Positions 1 through 8,606 of a DNA stretch of 64,000 nucleotides are shown piece after piece. Within the stretch, counting starts at the first letter, position 1. Every line of letters begins with the position of its first letter. This DNA comes from Ruminococcus_G sp050944435 (GTDB lineage Bacteria; Bacillota; Clostridia; Lachnospirales; Lachnospiraceae): contig JBMNRB010000007.1 of assembly GCA_050944435.1 (NCBI GenBank), positions 79,279 to 143,278 of the forward strand. The letters are read 5' to 3'. A model generated the notes under the pieces. That model saw only the letters and a list, made by a program, of their open reading frames with translations. It was not told the origin of the DNA and searched no databases. The position numbers and the translations under genes were made by a program.

Positions 1-36
1 ATCCTTGTTAAAATACAAAAACAAATTAAAATATAT

Positions 37-65
37 TTGACATACAAATTTATAAGCGATAAAAT
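37..65 (+). promoter_or_regulatory. Sigma-A-type promoter of cbiK
   Basis: TTGACA at 37-42 and TAAAAT at 60-65 are separated by 17 bases. The pair lies just upstream of a cobalamin riboswitch and reads towards cbiK. The -35 is consensus and the -10 has one mismatch. Confidence 0.7.
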
Positions 66-79
66 TTATGCATAATTGA

Positions 80-245
80 GTGTGAAGTGGAGCCTGCAGT
101 TTCCTGCAGGATAATAGGAAAACGGGTGCAATTCCCGCACGGTCCCGCCGCTGTAACGGACGAGCTGCATCTTATCAGGTCACTGGTGCAAACCGGGAAG
201 ACAAAGATGCCGCGTTGACTCCCCAGTCAGAAAGCCTGCCCTTCA
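80..245 (+). promoter_or_regulatory. Cobalamin riboswitch upstream of cbiK
   Basis: The leader carries the conserved elements of the cobalamin aptamer in order: an ATAGGAA stretch near 113-120, GGTGCAATTCCCGCACGG at 125-142, CCGCCGCTGTAACGG (the B12 box) at 145-159, and a closing AGTCAGAAAGCCTGCC segment ending near 240. It lies between a sigma-A promoter and a cobalamin synthesis gene. It should bind a cobalamin and lower cbiK expression when cofactor is plentiful. Outer boundaries are approximate because the P1 stem was not folded. Confidence 0.93.
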
Positions 246-274
246 TATTGCGATTGCACTGTGGTTACGAACGA

Positions 275-304
275 TGACCTGGTGCACAGGTTCAGCATTT
301 TTTT
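275..304 (+). terminator. Possible terminator in the cbiK riboswitch leader
   Basis: TGACCTG (275-281) can pair with CAGGTTCA (287-294), and seven T residues follow at 298-304. The stem is short and includes a G-T pair. Its place between the aptamer and the start codon suits an expression platform that ends transcription early. Confidence 0.45.
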
Positions 305-403
305 CTGCTGCAGCTTTTGCGCCTGTCTGTGTAAAATATTTTCTGCAGATCGGGTGCATTTTTTATGAAAAGAAAATATTACAACACAGGAGGAACACGC
401 CCC

Positions 404-1204
404 ATGACGGACGCATCCAAAAAAGCAATTCTGGTGGTCAGCTTCGGCACCAGCTTTGCACAGACACGAGAAAAAAACATAGACGCCATCGAAGCAGATA
501 TCAAAAAGGCTTATCCTGAATACCGACACTACCGTGCCTGGACCAGCAAAATGATCATGGCCAAACTTTTAAAACGGGACAACATCAAAATCCCCAATGT
601 CCGTGAGGCCATGGAACAGATGCACGCGGACGGCATCACCGATGTGATCATTCAGCCCACCCATGTAATCAATGGGATTGAAAATGATCTTATGAAAGAA
701 GACGCTCTGTATTATCAGAATCTTTTCCGCTCCATCACCTTCGGCAATCCCCTTCTGACTACAGAGAAGGACAATCACCGGGTAGTCCATGCTGTTGCTT
801 CCCAGTTTGCACCCCTTTTGGACGATCAGACTGCTCTGGTTCTGATGGGACACGGCACCACCCATTTTGCCAATTCCATTTACGCCGCTTTAAACTTCAA
901 ATTCCAGGATGAAGGATATTCCAACATCTTTCTGGGTACTGTGGAAGCCTATCCCACCATGGACTCTCTTTTGAAAGCCGTGAAAAAGGCCGGTGTAGAT
1001 AAAGTACTTCTGGCCCCCTTCATGATTGTAGCCGGCGACCATGCCACCAACGATATGGCCGGTGATGAAGAGGAATCCTGGAAAGTCCAGTTCGAGAATG
1101 CCGGATTCTCTGTAGAGTGCATTCTCAAAGGTCTCGGTGAATATCCAAAGATCCGCGCCCTCTTTATCGATCACATCAAAGACGCCATTGCATCTGCATC
1201 ATAA
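404..1204 (+). CDS. cbiK: Sirohydrochlorin cobaltochelatase CbiK
   Basis: Inserts Co2+ into sirohydrochlorin, the entry step of the anaerobic cobalamin pathway, in the cytoplasm. The 266-residue protein opens with the family signature LVVSFGTSF. It carries the expected metal and substrate segments QPTHVINGIEND, LVLMGHGTTH and FMIVAGDHATNDMAGD, the last two holding the chelatase histidines. An in-frame ATG exists at 365, but AGGAGG at 388-393 sits ten bases before the ATG at 404, which also gives the usual N-terminus. The gene stands alone on the plus strand behind its own promoter and cobalamin riboswitch and converges on the cbi/cob operon. No CbiX-type chelatase is seen in the window. Confidence 0.96.
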   Translation: MTDASKKAILVVSFGTSFAQTREKNIDAIEADIKKAYPEYRHYRAWTSKMIMAKLLKRDNIKIPNVREAMEQMHADGITDVIIQPTHVINGIENDLMKEDALYYQNLFRSITFGNPLLTTEKDNHRVVHAVASQFAPLLDDQTALVLMGHGTTHFANSIYAALNFKFQDEGYSNIFLGTVEAYPTMDSLLKAVKKAGVDKVLLAPFMIVAGDHATNDMAGDEEESWKVQFENAGFSVECILKGLGEYPKIRALFIDHIKDAIASAS

Positions 1205-1215
1205 ATCAAAGCCCC

Positions 1216-1237
1216 GGGGCCCTATAGGGCCCCTTTT
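1216..1237 (+). terminator. Terminator after cbiK
   Basis: GGGGCCC (1216-1222) and GGGCCCC (1227-1233) form a perfect seven-base-pair stem around TATA, followed by TTTT. It lies between the convergent cbiK and amidohydrolase genes. The minus-strand side lacks an adjacent T run, so it mainly serves cbiK. Confidence 0.8.
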
Positions 1238-2096
1238 AAAATTTATTTCTGATCTCTTCGTTTCCCTGCTCCAGGTACTTCTCTGCAGTCTTCCTGTCTC
1301 CCAATATTTTTTCAAAAGCTTCGTACTCCTGCTCCAATGCTTTCCCGTGAAATACCATCCAGGCTCCGGCATCCGTTCCGGAAGCCATCTTCACTCCCAG
1401 CGCAGCCGCCTGTCTCACCGTACAGTCCTGGGTATGGAGAATTTTTTTGATCTCCTCCTCCGGAAATCTTCCTTTTCCCTGCAGATTTCTCACGGTAACC
1501 AAAGTGGGAACCCACACGACTCCATTGTCTTTTAACGCCTGCAGACTGTCTTCATCCTGATAATTGCCGTGCTCCAGAGAATCCACCCCAGCCAGCGCAG
1601 CCTCCCGGACTCCGTCTGCTCCATTGGTATGGGCCATCACCGAAAAGCCTTCTTCATGGGCAATATGCACCATTTCTCTCACCTGGGAAAAATCCAGCCG
1701 CTCTCCTGTAATTTTCCCCGCACATTGGAAATCCATAATGCCGGTGGTCATGATTTTAATAAAATCACCGCCCAGCCGGCGTACCTCTTTCACCAGCGCG
1801 GCATATTCTTTCATATCTTCAAAGGCCTTTCCCACAATGCTTCCATAACAGCCTTTCCTGTAGATTGCAAAAACCGGAGACCGGTAAGTGATGCCATAAC
1901 CCGCCGCCAGTTCTTTCGCCCGCAGGGACACCCGCAGGTGATCGCCTCCATCCCTGACATAAGTAATCCCCCGCTTTTTATATTCTTCCAGATGGCTTCG
2001 GATACAGGCCTCATCTACTTTTTCCAGATGACGGTCATGGGCATTCCGGTAATTCTGCCCATCCATAAAAATATGGATATGACAGTCGCATTTCAT
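1236..2096 (-). CDS. Amidohydrolase family protein at the end of the cobalamin operon
   Basis: A 286-residue metal-dependent hydrolase of the amidohydrolase superfamily. Visible metal ligands are the HxH pair H6-I-H8, a candidate carbamylated lysine in FIKIMTTG, histidines in VMAHTNG and LEHGNY, and the aspartate in ASGTDAG. Together they give the usual two-metal TIM-barrel set. It has no signal peptide and is probably cytoplasmic. It is the last gene of the operon, four bases after cbiC, so it should be co-transcribed with cobalamin synthesis. No step of the standard pathway needs such an enzyme; a role in corrinoid or lower-ligand salvage would be a guess. The substrate cannot be read from sequence. 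Confidence 0.85.
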   Translation of the reverse strand: MKCDCHIHIFMDGQNYRNAHDRHLEKVDEACIRSHLEEYKKRGITYVRDGGDHLRVSLRAKELAAGYGITYRSPVFAIYRKGCYGSIVGKAFEDMKEYAALVKEVRRLGGDFIKIMTTGIMDFQCAGKITGERLDFSQVREMVHIAHEEGFSVMAHTNGADGVREAALAGVDSLEHGNYQDEDSLQALKDNGVVWVPTLVTVRNLQGKGRFPEEEIKKILHTQDCTVRQAAALGVKMASGTDAGAWMVFHGKALEQEYEAFEKILGDRKTAEKYLEQGNEEIRNKF

Positions 2097-2099
2097 GGC

Positions 2100-2741
2100 C
2101 TAATCCCTCTTATCATCAATTTTATAAAGCAGCGCGTTGACGATGCAGGCTGCAATATTGCTGCCGCCCTTTCTTCCTCTGGCCACGATATAGGGAACTT
2201 TTGTCTCCATAATCAGTTCCTTGGACTGTACCACATTTACGAATCCCACCGGCACGCCGATAATCAGCTCCGGCGCGATACGTCCTTCTTCTATAAGCTC
2301 ATACAGACGTACCAGAGCCGTAGGAGCATTTCCTATGGCAAAGATCAGCGGCCGATTCATGGACGCCGCCTTATCCATACTGGCGGTGGCCCGGGTGGTG
2401 CCGTTTTTCTTCGCCGCCTCCGCCACGTCTTCGTCGGACATAAAGCAAAATACTTCGCCTCCGTACCGGGCCAGAGCCTTTTTATTGATTCCCGCTTTTG
2501 CCATCTGAGTATCGGTTACGATGCATGCGCCCTTTTTTATGGCCTCCATGGCCTTTTCAACCGCGTCTTCTGAAAAACACAGATTATCTGCGTAATCAAA
2601 ATCCGCGCTGGTATGAATACAGCGCTTGATGATCAGCTCCTGATCTTCGGGAAGTTTTCTTCCGCCCAGTTCTTCTGTGATAATTTCAAAGCTGCGTGCC
2701 TCGATTTCCCTTGGTTTCACATTTTCCAGTTCAATTTTCAT
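2100..2741 (-). CDS. cbiC: Precorrin-8X / cobalt-precorrin-8 methylmutase CbiC
   Basis: Moves the methyl group from C11 to C12 to give cobyrinic acid. The 213-residue protein matches the family along its length. The catalytic histidine is H43 in IKRCIHTSADFDYADN, and substrate-binding segments TDTQMAKAGI, GNAPTAL and GVPVGFVNV are present. It sits nine bases after cbiP and four before the amidohydrolase. The enzyme acts late in the corrin ring pathway, after CbiE/CbiT. Confidence 0.97.
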   Translation of the reverse strand: MKIELENVKPREIEARSFEIITEELGGRKLPEDQELIIKRCIHTSADFDYADNLCFSEDAVEKAMEAIKKGACIVTDTQMAKAGINKKALARYGGEVFCFMSDEDVAEAAKKNGTTRATASMDKAASMNRPLIFAIGNAPTALVRLYELIEEGRIAPELIIGVPVGFVNVVQSKELIMETKVPYIVARGRKGGSNIAACIVNALLYKIDDKRD

Positions 2742-2750
2742 CGTCGTTCC

Positions 2751-4262
2751 TCACAATCCCTGTTCCAAAATTTCGTAGATCTTTTTCATATCCAGATGCT
2801 TTCTGAGCTCGCTGGCCAGAATATCGTACTGACTTTCCTTAAATTCCTGGAAATCCACACCGGTAATCTGATCCGTATCGATTCCTTTTTTCTTTCCCAG
2901 GGCGGCCACTACGCCTTTGGCCACTGCTTCTTTGTCAAAAACTCCATGTACGTAAGTACCGTAAATGTTTTCTCTGTAGGCGCCGTCCGGTTTCTTTTCT
3001 GCCTCTCCTGCGTAATTTTCAATCTCCGTCAGCGCGCAGACGCCTTCTTTCAGACGGGACGCTCCCATATGTATCTCATATCCTTCCAGTTCCACACCGG
3101 AGAGACCTTCCAGCACGCCCGAAACCTGCTGGAATTTTCCCCGTACGCGGGTTCTGGTTTTCTCTTCCTCAAACACAGTATCCATGGGCAGCAGCCCCAT
3201 TCCCTTGATGGTTCCTCCTGCCTCCACATGGAGGGGATCACTTAAGGTTTCTCCCAGCATCTGATATCCGCCGCACACACCGAAAATTACCTTGCCGGCC
3301 GCCGCCGCTTTGAGTACGGCCCCCTCCATACCGGACTGGCGCATCCACAGCAGATCTTCCATGGTATTTTTCGTTCCCGGCAGAATGATCATATCCGGAT
3401 TTTTCAATTCCGAAAGATGGCTGACATACCGCAGAGAAACTCCTTCCATACTTTCAAAAGGATTAAAATCGGTAAAATTGGATATTCTGGGAAGACGGAT
3501 CACCGCAATATCAATCTGTCCCACTTCCTGATTCCGATCAAACCGCTCCGTCAGACTGTCTTCATCCTCCACCTCAATGGACAGATAAGGGGCAACGCCT
3601 ACCACCGGAATTCCGCTTTTTTCCTCCAACATGGAAATACCCGGATCCAGGATTGTCTTGTCTCCCCGGAACTTGTTGATAATCAGTCCTTTTACCATTT
3701 GGCGCTCATCCTCTTCCAGCAAAGACACGGTACCCAAAAGCTGAGCGAAAACGCCGCCCCGGTCAATATCGCCCACCAGCAAAACGGGAGCTTCAGCCAT
3801 TTTTGCCATCCCCATATTGACGATATCTTCGTCTTTCAGATTGATCTCCGCCGGACTTCCGGCTCCTTCAATCACAATGATATCATTTTCACGTGCTAAG
3901 CTGGAAAAGGCTTCCATAATTTTCGGTACCAGCTTATGCTTATATGCAAAATATTCCCTGGCGCTCATATTTCCCAGAACTTCTCCGTTTACAATCACCT
4001 GAGAACCCATAGCGTTGGTTGGTTTCAGCAAAATGGGATTCATCAAGACACTGGGTTTGATGCCGGCCGCCTCCGCCTGCATCACCTGAGCCCGTCCCAT
4101 CTCCAGTCCTTCCTCCGTAATAAAGGAATTCAGCGCCATATTCTGCGATTTAAAAGGAGCCACCCGGTAACCGTCCTGTTTAAAAATGCGGCACAGCCCT
4201 GCAGTCAAAAGACTTTTTCCTGCGTTGGACATAGTCCCCTGCACCATAATTGCTTTTGCCAT
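2751..4262 (-). CDS. cbiP: Cobyric acid synthase CbiP (CobQ)
   Basis: Glutamine- and ATP-dependent amidation of carboxylates b, d, e and g of adenosylcobyrinic acid a,c-diamide. The N-terminal half is a dethiobiotin-synthetase-like ATPase starting VQGTMSNAGKSLL. The C-terminal half is a class I glutamine amidotransferase with the nucleophile cysteine in FGVCGGYQMLGE and the partner histidine in YGTYVHGVFD. The length of 503 residues is normal. It follows cobD by 16 bases. The substrate is normally the adenosylated corrinoid, yet no adenosyltransferase is encoded here. Confidence 0.97.
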   Translation of the reverse strand: MAKAIMVQGTMSNAGKSLLTAGLCRIFKQDGYRVAPFKSQNMALNSFITEEGLEMGRAQVMQAEAAGIKPSVLMNPILLKPTNAMGSQVIVNGEVLGNMSAREYFAYKHKLVPKIMEAFSSLARENDIIVIEGAGSPAEINLKDEDIVNMGMAKMAEAPVLLVGDIDRGGVFAQLLGTVSLLEEDERQMVKGLIINKFRGDKTILDPGISMLEEKSGIPVVGVAPYLSIEVEDEDSLTERFDRNQEVGQIDIAVIRLPRISNFTDFNPFESMEGVSLRYVSHLSELKNPDMIILPGTKNTMEDLLWMRQSGMEGAVLKAAAAGKVIFGVCGGYQMLGETLSDPLHVEAGGTIKGMGLLPMDTVFEEEKTRTRVRGKFQQVSGVLEGLSGVELEGYEIHMGASRLKEGVCALTEIENYAGEAEKKPDGAYRENIYGTYVHGVFDKEAVAKGVVAALGKKKGIDTDQITGVDFQEFKESQYDILASELRKHLDMKKIYEILEQGL

Positions 4263-4278
4263 CCTTTGTCCTCCTTAC

Positions 4279-5307
4279 TCACAGCACTTTTTCCAGTACC
4301 GCGATCAACTGTATATTTTCCCGGTGATTTTTCACCGCTGTCCTGAAATATCCTCTGCCCAGGCCCGGATAATTGCTGCAGTCCCGAATCAGAATCCCTT
4401 CTTCCAGACACCTCTCATAAAGATCCGAAGGCCCCTGAAAAAAGATGTAATTGGCCTGGGAATCATATACCTGAAGTCCCAGCCGCGCCATTTCCTTTTT
4501 CAGATAATCCCGCTCTTCCCGAACAAGAGCCTGAGCCTTTTTTACATACTCCCTTTCCTTCAGCGCCGCAACACCGGCTGCCTGGGCGGGAATCGATACG
4601 TTCCATGGCTGAGTAACCCGCCCCATGGCCGTAAGCAGCTCTCCATTGCCGCTTATGCCATATCCCAGACGGATGCCTGCCATGGCATACCGCTTCGTAA
4701 ATGCTTTCAGCAGAAACAGGCTGTCACAGTCCTTCACCATTGGTTTCAGAGAATACTTCTCTCCATCGTCCACAAAATCCAGAAAACATTCATCTGCCAC
4801 CAGGAAAATTCCCTTTTTCCGGCAATGTTCCAAAATTCTCAAAAGGAAAGACTGTTCCGTAAGAAAACCGGTTGGATTATTGGGATTGCACAAAAACAGA
4901 AGATCTATATCCTCCGTCAGAAAAGAAAAGATATCCTCATCCAGCCGCAGCTTTTTCATGGGATACGAGATGATCTCACAGGCTATGGCCTCCAGCGCCT
5001 GTCCATACTCCGCAAAAGTGGGAGCGGGCAGAACGGCTTTTTTCGGACGCAGGGCGAACACCAGAGAAAAAATCAGTTCCGCCGCTCCATTTCCGCAGAT
5101 AATGTTGGATTCCGGCTGTTTTTCGTAATCAGCCAGCGCCCTTTTTAGTTCCGTATACCCAATGTCCGGATAGTTGGAAAGCCGATTCAGACTTTCCGCT
5201 GCCGCATCCACCACCGATTTCGGAGTGCCCAGCGGATTAATATTAGAAGAAAAATCCAGCACATGGGGATGACGGTATATGTCTCCTCCGTGAATCTGTT
5301 CCTTCAT
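4279..5307 (-). CDS. cobD: Threonine-phosphate decarboxylase CobD
   Basis: A PLP enzyme making (R)-1-aminopropan-2-ol phosphate, the linker between the corrin ring and the nucleotide loop. The CobD hallmark FSSNINPLG is present near the N-terminus, with CNPNNPTG in the PLP domain and the Schiff-base lysine in KAFTKRYAMAGIRLGYG. The frame stays open to 5331, but the ATG at 5307 follows AGGAGG by seven bases and overlaps the cbiB stop as ATGA, giving 342 residues. Histidinol-phosphate aminotransferase is the nearest look-alike; the operon context and the SNINPLG motif favour CobD. Confidence 0.92.
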   Translation of the reverse strand: MKEQIHGGDIYRHPHVLDFSSNINPLGTPKSVVDAAAESLNRLSNYPDIGYTELKRALADYEKQPESNIICGNGAAELIFSLVFALRPKKAVLPAPTFAEYGQALEAIACEIISYPMKKLRLDEDIFSFLTEDIDLLFLCNPNNPTGFLTEQSFLLRILEHCRKKGIFLVADECFLDFVDDGEKYSLKPMVKDCDSLFLLKAFTKRYAMAGIRLGYGISGNGELLTAMGRVTQPWNVSIPAQAAGVAALKEREYVKKAQALVREERDYLKKEMARLGLQVYDSQANYIFFQGPSDLYERCLEEGILIRDCSNYPGLGRGYFRTAVKNHRENIQLIAVLEKVL

Positions 5308-6290
5308 CCCAACCCTCCTTTCATCATCCATACCACCAGAATACGAATCGCTCCAAAGATAATCAGCGCCATCAAAGCCGATATATACAGAAGTTTGTTG
5401 GCTCTGGGAATATCCTGGATTTCCACTTCTCTTAAAGGATCTCCGATGGTTGGTTTCTCGTACAGTTTTCCAAAATAATAGGCATTTCCCGCCAGCTGAA
5501 TTTCCAGGGCGCCTGCCATCACAGATTCTGTCTGCGCTGAATTGGGACTGGCATGATTATACCTGTCCCGCCGGAAAATGCGGAATGCATTTTTCCCGTT
5601 GAATCCCCCCGCAAAAGCAGATAGGTTCATAATAAGTCCCGCCAGTCTGGCCGGCAGATAATTAACCACATCGTCCAGTTTTGCCGCGCAGGTTCCAAAA
5701 AAACGGTAACGGTCATTTTTATACCCTACCATGGAATCCATGGTATTTACTCCTTTATAAACAAATCCCAATACAGGCCCGCCGATCATCATGTAAAACA
5801 GCGGCGCAATCACGCCGTCAGAGGCATTTTCCGCCACGGTTTCCACCGCAGCCTTCGTAACGCCTTCCCGGCTCAGATTCTGGGTATCCCGGCCCACAAT
5901 CATAGATACCGCATGGCGGGATTTCTCCAGATCCCCCGTCTGCAGCGCCCGATATACCTGCATACTCTCATCTTTCAAGGCTCTGGTGGCCAGAATCTGA
6001 TAACACATGACGGTTTCCACCGCAGCTCCCAGCCATTCACTCAGATAAAAAGCGACGTACAAAATGACAAAGGGAATGATTCCAGAAATCGCCGCCACCA
6101 GTATCACAAGAAATACGCCTGCCGTCCGTTCACCGTTCTTTGTTTTTGGAAAAATCCTGCGCAGCCCCTTTTCCAGAACCGCGATCAGATTGCCAATCAG
6201 CCGTATGGGATGATACAGCCATCTGGGATCTCCTACCAGTAAATCTATCAAAAAGCCTAAAATAACAGCCAGTAATGTCCATTTAATCAT
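5304..6290 (-). CDS. cbiB: Adenosylcobinamide-phosphate synthase CbiB
   Basis: An integral membrane protein that joins adenosylcobyric acid to aminopropanol phosphate. The 328 residues contain several hydrophobic segments (an N-terminal one, a pair near residues 60-90, and a C-terminal one). Family motifs include DLLVGDPRWLYHPIRLIG at the start, VAENASDGVIAPLFY in the middle and a GYKNDRYRFFG loop. It overlaps cobC upstream and cobD downstream by ATGA, indicating translational coupling of the nucleotide-loop assembly genes. Confidence 0.96.
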   Translation of the reverse strand: MIKWTLLAVILGFLIDLLVGDPRWLYHPIRLIGNLIAVLEKGLRRIFPKTKNGERTAGVFLVILVAAISGIIPFVILYVAFYLSEWLGAAVETVMCYQILATRALKDESMQVYRALQTGDLEKSRHAVSMIVGRDTQNLSREGVTKAAVETVAENASDGVIAPLFYMMIGGPVLGFVYKGVNTMDSMVGYKNDRYRFFGTCAAKLDDVVNYLPARLAGLIMNLSAFAGGFNGKNAFRIFRRDRYNHASPNSAQTESVMAGALEIQLAGNAYYFGKLYEKPTIGDPLREVEIQDIPRANKLLYISALMALIIFGAIRILVVWMMKGGLG

Positions 6291-6907
6291 CTTGCTCTCT
6301 CCCCGTCCGCTGCCCTGTTATCAAGTTTGCCGCAGACAGTCACCTCTTTCATTCCTTTTCTCCATCGCTCTTCATCCACCGCCGCTTCAAAACCGCAGCC
6401 GTTTTTTACCTGCCAGTCATAAAATTCCCGGTGAGGAACTGCAAAACGCTCCAGCACCGCCATAATCGTTCCCCCGTGGACGATTAACGCCGCAGCCGAT
6501 ACCCGGGAATTCAGGGCATCTTCTACCACTTTCTCAAATCCTCTCACACAGCGGCTGCGGAATTTTTCCTGGCTTTCTCCCTGGGGAAACGCCATCGTAC
6601 CGCCGCTGTCGATCCACTGCTGATACCGGGAATCCCCTTCCAGTTCTTTATAGTTTTTATTTTCAAAGGCCCCGAAATCACACTCTGCCAGATCTGCCTC
6701 CAGCTGTACAGACTGTCCTGGATATATCAGTTCCGCTGTCATCACACATCTGCAGAGAGGGCTGGCATACACCTTCGCCGCCGGCGGATATTTTCTGTCT
6801 TTCAACAGCTTAATTCCTTCCTGACACAGGGGCTCGTCCGTCCTTCCAATATATCGTCCCAGCGTGTTCCCGCGGGTAATACTATGCCGGATCAGATACA
6901 GCTTCAT
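6287..6907 (-). CDS. cobC: Alpha-ribazole-phosphate phosphatase CobC (histidine phosphatase family)
   Basis: Likely removes phosphate from alpha-ribazole phosphate or adenosylcobalamin phosphate. The 206-residue protein starts with LIRHSITRGNTLGRYIGR, where RH carries the phosphohistidine. The usual third residue G is S here, which also occurs in the superfamily. The second catalytic histidine is in LIVHGGTIMA, and CDFGAFENK is also typical. Its start overlaps the stop of the short cobU-like gene and its end overlaps cbiB, both as ATGA. Assignment to CobC rather than another phosphoglycerate-mutase-type phosphatase rests partly on the operon. Confidence 0.87.
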   Translation of the reverse strand: MKLYLIRHSITRGNTLGRYIGRTDEPLCQEGIKLLKDRKYPPAAKVYASPLCRCVMTAELIYPGQSVQLEADLAECDFGAFENKNYKELEGDSRYQQWIDSGGTMAFPQGESQEKFRSRCVRGFEKVVEDALNSRVSAAALIVHGGTIMAVLERFAVPHREFYDWQVKNGCGFEAAVDEERWRKGMKEVTVCGKLDNRAADGERAR

Positions 6908-7281
6908 CCTTTAATCACCTGCCCTATTCCGCAGACAACCCGCACCACTTCCGACGAATATTCCGCCAGCTTCGTACAGACTCTGCCGGTGGTTTCTCTG
7001 TACTTCCGGTCGAAAGCCTCTATGGGAACAACGCCGTAACCCAGTTCATTGGTTACAATCACCGCTTCTGGATTCTTCTCCCGAAGCTTCTCCGCCATCT
7101 CCGATATATCCTGGCCTTCTTTCAGCATTCTTTTGATATATTCATGGAAATGATGAATTCCTTCCTCTTGATAGATTTCGTCTTTAAGACAATCTCTGCC
7201 GTCTGCCCAGCGCTGAATTCCATACCGCTGCCGGGCATACTCTGTCTTCCCCTGAAAGGCACCTCCGATAATCAATTTCAT
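6904..7281 (-). CDS. Short CobU-like P-loop protein
   Basis: A 125-residue relative of CobU. It has a P-loop GGAFQGKTEYA at the start and the C-terminal family block VIVTNELGYGVVPIEAF followed by GRVCTKLAEYSSEVV. The middle section that carries the guanylylated histidine in full-length CobU (RIERHRRMR in the neighbouring copy) is missing, so guanylyltransferase activity is doubtful and a kinase or accessory role is more likely. The frame is open upstream to 7986, but that part only overlaps cobS in another frame. The chosen ATG follows AGGAGG by nine bases and overlaps the cobS stop as ATGA. Unlike a decayed copy, it keeps its own ribosome binding site and coupling. Confidence 0.8.
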   Translation of the reverse strand: MKLIIGGAFQGKTEYARQRYGIQRWADGRDCLKDEIYQEEGIHHFHEYIKRMLKEGQDISEMAEKLREKNPEAVIVTNELGYGVVPIEAFDRKYRETTGRVCTKLAEYSSEVVRVVCGIGQVIKG

Positions 7282-8057
7282 GCTCCCATTCCTCCTGTTA
7301 TAATCAAAACCACAGCCACCGCCAGCGCCATCACCAGCTCGCAAACGGACAGAAACCATCCGGCGATATCTCCCGTCGTCCCTCCGAAGTACTTCATGGC
7401 CAGATGATGATAATAGGCAAAAACCGCTGCTGCGCCCACAAGCGCCGCGCCGCCCAGCAGCGGATTCAGATAAAGCATCAGAACCGCCAGGCATATCCCA
7501 TAAACGATCATAGTAATCTGAACTCTTCTGGTGCTGGCCCCCCGCGCAAACGCTGCAACAGAACCATCTTTCCTTGCTTTTGGGAAAGTGACAATAGCAT
7601 AAGCACTTAACGTCCGGGACAGCATGAATCCAGGGGCCAAAGCCGCAATCCCCGCCATATCCAGCTGACTGCAGATACCGTAATAAAAGACAAAATACAC
7701 CACGGCGGTGATAACGGCAAAGGCTCCTGCATGGGAATCTTTTAAAATCTCCAGGCGCCGTTCTCTGGACTGCCAGGAACTCATGGCATCCGCCGTGTCC
7801 AGAAGGCCGTCCAAATGAATGCCTCCTGTGATAAATACAGAGATCAGCAGAAGAACCGCCGTGAAAAAGCCGTGAGCCATCGTTACATGGATCCCAATCA
7901 CTCCCCAGGCATACCAGAGAAGGCCGATCACCGCGCCTACCCAAGGCCAAAAGCACATGGCGTAAGCCATATTCTCCTCTTTCCATTCACATCTGGGCAT
8001 GGGTATTTTCGAATACATGGAAAATGCGATAATAAAACTCTGATACAGCCCTTTCAT
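7278..8057 (-). CDS. cobS: Adenosylcobinamide-GDP ribazoletransferase CobS
   Basis: A membrane enzyme that attaches alpha-ribazole to adenosylcobinamide-GDP, the last step of nucleotide-loop assembly. The 259 residues hold multiple hydrophobic segments. The CobS signature GGIHLDGLLDTADA is followed by RRLEILKDSHAGAFAV, with the acidic residues that bind Mg2+, and FGGTTGDIAG lies near the C-terminus. It lies between the two cobU-type genes, overlapping the first by four bases and the second by ATGA. Confidence 0.97.
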   Translation of the reverse strand: MKGLYQSFIIAFSMYSKIPMPRCEWKEENMAYAMCFWPWVGAVIGLLWYAWGVIGIHVTMAHGFFTAVLLLISVFITGGIHLDGLLDTADAMSSWQSRERRLEILKDSHAGAFAVITAVVYFVFYYGICSQLDMAGIAALAPGFMLSRTLSAYAIVTFPKARKDGSVAAFARGASTRRVQITMIVYGICLAVLMLYLNPLLGGAALVGAAAVFAYYHHLAMKYFGGTTGDIAGWFLSVCELVMALAVAVVLIITGGMGA

Positions 8058-8584
8058 TCTCTTTTTTCCTCTCCTTTTATCGTAATCGGTATGCCGTATA
8101 CCACTTCCGTCACCCGGTCAGCCATAGCTGCAAGAGACACATTGATTTTTCCCAAATACCTCTGATACTGTAACGTCTCTTCTTCGTACTCCATGCCATC
8201 AGAAAAAATTTCATTGGTCACGATGACCAGGTTTTCCACCATGTCCGCCAGATACCTCACTCCGGACAGCACAGAAGGAACCGTCAGCGCGCCTGCCCCT
8301 TCTTCCTGGTACATCTCATTGGCCACCAGATTGGACATGCATTCCAGGAGTACATTGCTGTCCTCTGGGAGCTGCAGCTTTCTTAAATTAGTATAACATT
8401 CCACGGTAATAAACTTTTTCGTACTGCGCATTCGGCGATGCCGCTCAATTCTCTGGTAACTCTCCTCATCAAAGGGATACATAGTGGCGATATAAAAACG
8501 CTTCGCCTCTCCCAGATTTACCAGGCATTCCTCCGCGTAAGCAGATTTTCCGCTGCCGCTTCCGCCTGTAATCAGATGTATCAT
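8054..8584 (-). CDS. cobU: Adenosylcobinamide kinase / guanylyltransferase CobU
   Basis: A bifunctional enzyme that phosphorylates adenosylcobinamide and then transfers GMP to it. The 176-residue protein has the P-loop LITGGSGSGKSAYAEE, the RIERHRRMR segment whose histidine is guanylylated in the family, LLECMSNLVANEM and the C-terminal VIVTNEI. The open frame extends upstream to 8647, but the ATG at 8584 is preceded by GGGGGAGG eight bases away and gives the normal N-terminus. The tail ends in a charged stretch overlapping cobS. A second, shorter CobU-like gene lies on the other side of cobS. Confidence 0.95.
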   Translation of the reverse strand: MIHLITGGSGSGKSAYAEECLVNLGEAKRFYIATMYPFDEESYQRIERHRRMRSTKKFITVECYTNLRKLQLPEDSNVLLECMSNLVANEMYQEEGAGALTVPSVLSGVRYLADMVENLVIVTNEIFSDGMEYEEETLQYQRYLGKINVSLAAMADRVTEVVYGIPITIKGEEKRE

Positions 8585-8606
8585 GATCCTTTCCTCCCCC
8601 ACGTTC

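Noticed and set aside
7282..7986. N-terminal extension of the short CobU-like frame
   Set aside because: This stretch overlaps cobS in a different frame. The ATG at 7281 has a good ribosome binding site and begins the P-loop domain.
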